A stretch of DNA of 34,895 nucleotides from Shimia litoralis (lineage in GTDB: Bacteria; Pseudomonadota; Alphaproteobacteria; Rhodobacterales; Rhodobacteraceae). Numbering within the stretch: position 1 is the stretch's first letter; each line of letters opens with the position of its first letter. Position numbers and translations under genes: made by a program. The stretch spans positions 1-34,895 of the forward strand of contig NZ_SULI01000027.1 in assembly GCF_005518135.1 (NCBI RefSeq), written 5' to 3'. The notes below the pieces were generated by a model. The model worked only from the letters and a program-made list of their open reading frames with translations. It made no database searches and was not told where the DNA came from. Of this stretch, positions 33,512-34,895 are shown piece by piece.

Positions 33512-33781
33512 ATGGCCACCAAAGCACAGTTAGAAGCCGAACTTGCCGAACTCCGGCAACAACTGGCAGACCGGACACCTAACGATCCCCTACCTGACCA
33601 AGAGTCTTCTGAAACAGACACAACACCACACCAGGCGCAAGACGGTGATGATGTCGAACCGGATTTTGACACTCAGGTTGGCGAATTGCTGGCCGCTTTC
33701 GACGATATCCCAGCCAAGAAACCGCTTCTTCTTGCGCTTGGTGTTTTTGCTTTGGGCTATATGATTGGCCGCTCTCGTTAG
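33512..33781 (+). CDS. Small protein with N-terminal coiled coil and C-terminal membrane anchor
   Basis: 89 residues. Residues 1-22 form a Leu/Glu/Gln helix (AELAELRQQLAD), 23-60 are acidic and probably disordered, and 70-89 form a hydrophobic helix ending GYMIGRSR. This layout recalls ElaB/YqjD-type inner-membrane proteins with a C-terminal anchor, but similarity is only in shape. GGGAG lies 11 bases upstream of ATG 33512. It is followed ten bases later by a holin-like gene; in enterobacteria a YqjD-like and a YqjE (holin-superfamily-like) gene are also paired, which supports a shared role. Confidence 0.78.
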   Translation: MATKAQLEAELAELRQQLADRTPNDPLPDQESSETDTTPHQAQDGDDVEPDFDTQVGELLAAFDDIPAKKPLLLALGVFALGYMIGRSR

Positions 33782-33791
33782 GATGAATGAC

Positions 33792-34253
33792 ATGAACCGC
33801 ATAACCAGAAATATCTCTATTGTTCTAAGATCCGAGCGCCTGATCGCCCAACGCCATCTCGCTGTACTGAGGCGGCAAACCGGCCTGATGGCGGCTGCCG
33901 GGATCGCCGGCGGAGTGGGCTTGATCATGCTGAACGCCTCAGCCTATCTAGCGCTTTCACAATCGATGTCTCAGCCCGTTGCAGCCCTGATTGTGGCGCT
34001 GGTGAATCTGGGGTTGGCCGCCTTGCTGATATCTCTCGCGGGGAAATCAAATGCTGACGCAGAAACGGCTCCAGTGGCCGAGGTACGTGACATGGCATTA
34101 GAAGATCTCGAGGCAGAACTCCGCGTCGCCGCGACAGAAGCCAAAGAAGCAACTGATGCGCTCAAGAAAATGGCGCATGATCCACTTGGCGCACTGGCGC
34201 CCGGGCTTGCGGGCACCGTGGTCAAGGCTGTGATGAAAAACATGAAAAGCTGA
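33792..34253 (+). CDS. Phage-holin-superfamily-III-like / YqjE-like membrane protein
   Basis: 153 residues. Two membrane helices at about 33-55 (LMAAAGIAGGVGLIMLNASAYLA) and 65-83 (PVAALIVALVNLGLAALLISLAG), flanked by a basic N terminus and a charged helical C terminus (VRDMALEDLEAELRVAATEAKEATDAL). This two-helix hairpin plus cytoplasmic tail is the pattern of Phage_holin_3_6/YqjE proteins, which are common in non-phage chromosomes. ATG 33792 has AGGA eight bases upstream; ATG 33783 is possible. No phage genes lie nearby, so it is not a lysis gene. Probable operon with the preceding gene. Confidence 0.75.
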   Translation: MNRITRNISIVLRSERLIAQRHLAVLRRQTGLMAAAGIAGGVGLIMLNASAYLALSQSMSQPVAALIVALVNLGLAALLISLAGKSNADAETAPVAEVRDMALEDLEAELRVAATEAKEATDALKKMAHDPLGALAPGLAGTVVKAVMKNMKS

Positions 34254-34335
34254 TCAGGTCACGCCCGACCAAAACAATGCGTGCGTGTGAAGAACGGCAA
34301 TAATTGGCAGGTTTGGGGCGGAAAAGGATTTCAAT

Positions 34336-34857
34336 ATGGTACAGGACATGGACAAAACCAGCCAGCCAAAGACTACGCTCGCCCTGTCTTCCATGCCTCG
34401 GGCGGCATTGTATTCGACATTAACCGTCGCCCTTCTCGTGTCGGTGGTTTTCTTGCATGTGGTGCAAAGCTTTCTGATCGCACTGTGTCTTGCTGGAATC
34501 TGTGCAATTCTGGCAAAACCGCTCTTTGATAAACTGCATCATCTGGTTGGGGGGCGAGACGGGATCGCCAGTGGATTGACGCTGTTGATCTGCATTCTGG
34601 CGGTGATCGCGCCGCTGATTTTCATTTTCTATCAAGCTGCGGCACAGGCCGTCGAAGTGTTCAACGACTCTGATGAATTTCTGGAAACCCTTTCACAAGA
34701 TGTTCATGACCTGCGCGACGGGACCCTACAGATTCCGGATTGGATACCATTCGATAAAGACCTCGAACTTGCTGGGCCGCAATTATACGAAAAGACAAAC
34801 GATCTTTTGAAATCTCTGGCATCCTTTTTTGCATCATCTCTTTCGGATCTGACATGA
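34336..34857 (+). CDS. AI-2E/PerM family transporter, truncated by insertion element
   Basis: 173 residues remain of a family that is usually about 340-380. Two N-terminal membrane helices (ALYSTLTVALLVSVVFLHVVQSFLIALCLAGICAILAKPL region, about 22-60) and the third (ASGLTLLICILAVIAPLIFIFYQ, about 78-100) are typical of PF01594, followed by the first part of the soluble linker ending SFFASSLSDLT. The stop TGA is the first three bases of the inverted repeat at 34855. The channel-forming C-terminal half is absent from the window. AAGGA lies before ATG 34336. The fragment is unlikely to work. Confidence 0.8.
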   Translation: MVQDMDKTSQPKTTLALSSMPRAALYSTLTVALLVSVVFLHVVQSFLIALCLAGICAILAKPLFDKLHHLVGGRDGIASGLTLLICILAVIAPLIFIFYQAAAQAVEVFNDSDEFLETLSQDVHDLRDGTLQIPDWIPFDKDLELAGPQLYEKTNDLLKSLASFFASSLSDLT

Positions 34858-34895
34858 AGTGGTCCTGCTTTTTAGGACAGGTTTGCGGCTTGGCT
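34855..34895 (+). mobile_element. End of a probable insertion sequence (right boundary)
   Basis: These 41 bases are the exact reverse complement of 24-64. They start TGAAGTGG, and continue to the last base of the window, so the real repeat is likely longer. They interrupt the AI-2E gene. Both copies present the same end inward, so the two elements face opposite ways. Confidence 0.65.

Noticed and set aside
33792-34253. Holin as evidence of a prophage
   Set aside because: No other phage genes near; this family is common in chromosomes outside prophages.
1-34895. Composite transposon spanning the window
   Set aside because: Inverted IS ends could suggest it, but the genes inside are ordinary chromosomal ones and both edge genes are cut on their inner side, meaning the elements inserted into resident genes.

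Overview
The window looks like a chromosomal or draft-contig piece from a marine Roseobacter-group alphaproteobacterium (Rhodobacteraceae). This rests on gene content and moderate GC: a dctPQM TRAP transporter, a three-subunit molybdenum hydroxylase, separate MetH-like and MetF-like folate proteins beside a 'virulence factor' domain protein, CaiC-like acyl-CoA ligase, YaeQ, and many solute-use genes with dedicated regulators. Species cannot be told from sequence alone. There are no rRNA, tRNA or CRISPR features.

The window is bounded by the same sequence in opposite orientation. Bases 24-64 are the exact reverse complement of 34855-34895, the last base. The sequence starts 5'-TGAAGTGG and cuts a gene short on each side: a VWA-domain secreted protein on the left and an AI-2E/PerM family transporter on the right. 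This fits two inverted copies of one IS end, probably IS3-like, and would explain why the contig stops here.

Layout. 1-2.7 kb: truncated VWA gene, a LuxR-type regulator fused to an apparently inactive alpha/beta hydrolase, and a decayed tyrosine recombinase with an internal in-frame deletion. 2.8-5.9 kb: VOC protein, then an AraC regulator divergent from a periplasmic arylsulfatase. 6.0-9.9 kb: molybdenum hydroxylase operon (FAD, 2Fe-2S and Mo subunits, then a MoaD/ThiS-like carrier), all minus strand. 10.1-12.0 kb: ppx/gppA-rlmE. 12.2-14.6 kb: one-carbon/methionine cluster (virulence-factor domain protein, MTHFR-like, pterin-binding methyltransferase) ending in a strong terminator. 14.6-16.2 kb: acyl-CoA ligase. 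16.4-20.4 kb: three-gene operon of secreted proteins (Sel1 plus duplicated Cys-rich domains; helical protein; putative beta-sandwich protein). This is the least explained system in the window. 20.6-22.8 kb: cardiolipin synthase convergent with a YihY/BrkB membrane protein. 22.8-23.2 kb: a gene-free stretch with an orphan plus-strand terminator. 23.2-24.2 kb: AraC regulator.

24.4-31.4 kb is a coherent amino-acid-use locus. A five-gene minus-strand operon (DadA-like FAD oxidoreductase, dctP, dctQ, dctM, bile-acid:Na+ symporter-like carrier) is divergent from a LysR regulator followed by an Asp/Glu-racemase-family enzyme, with an inverted-repeat operator candidate between them. The likely theme is import and oxidation or racemisation of a D-amino acid or similar compound. 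31.4-32.7 kb: WYL regulator divergent from a small VOC protein, with two palindromes between them. 32.8-34.9 kb: YaeQ, two small membrane-associated proteins (one holin-superfamily-like) and the truncated AI-2E gene.
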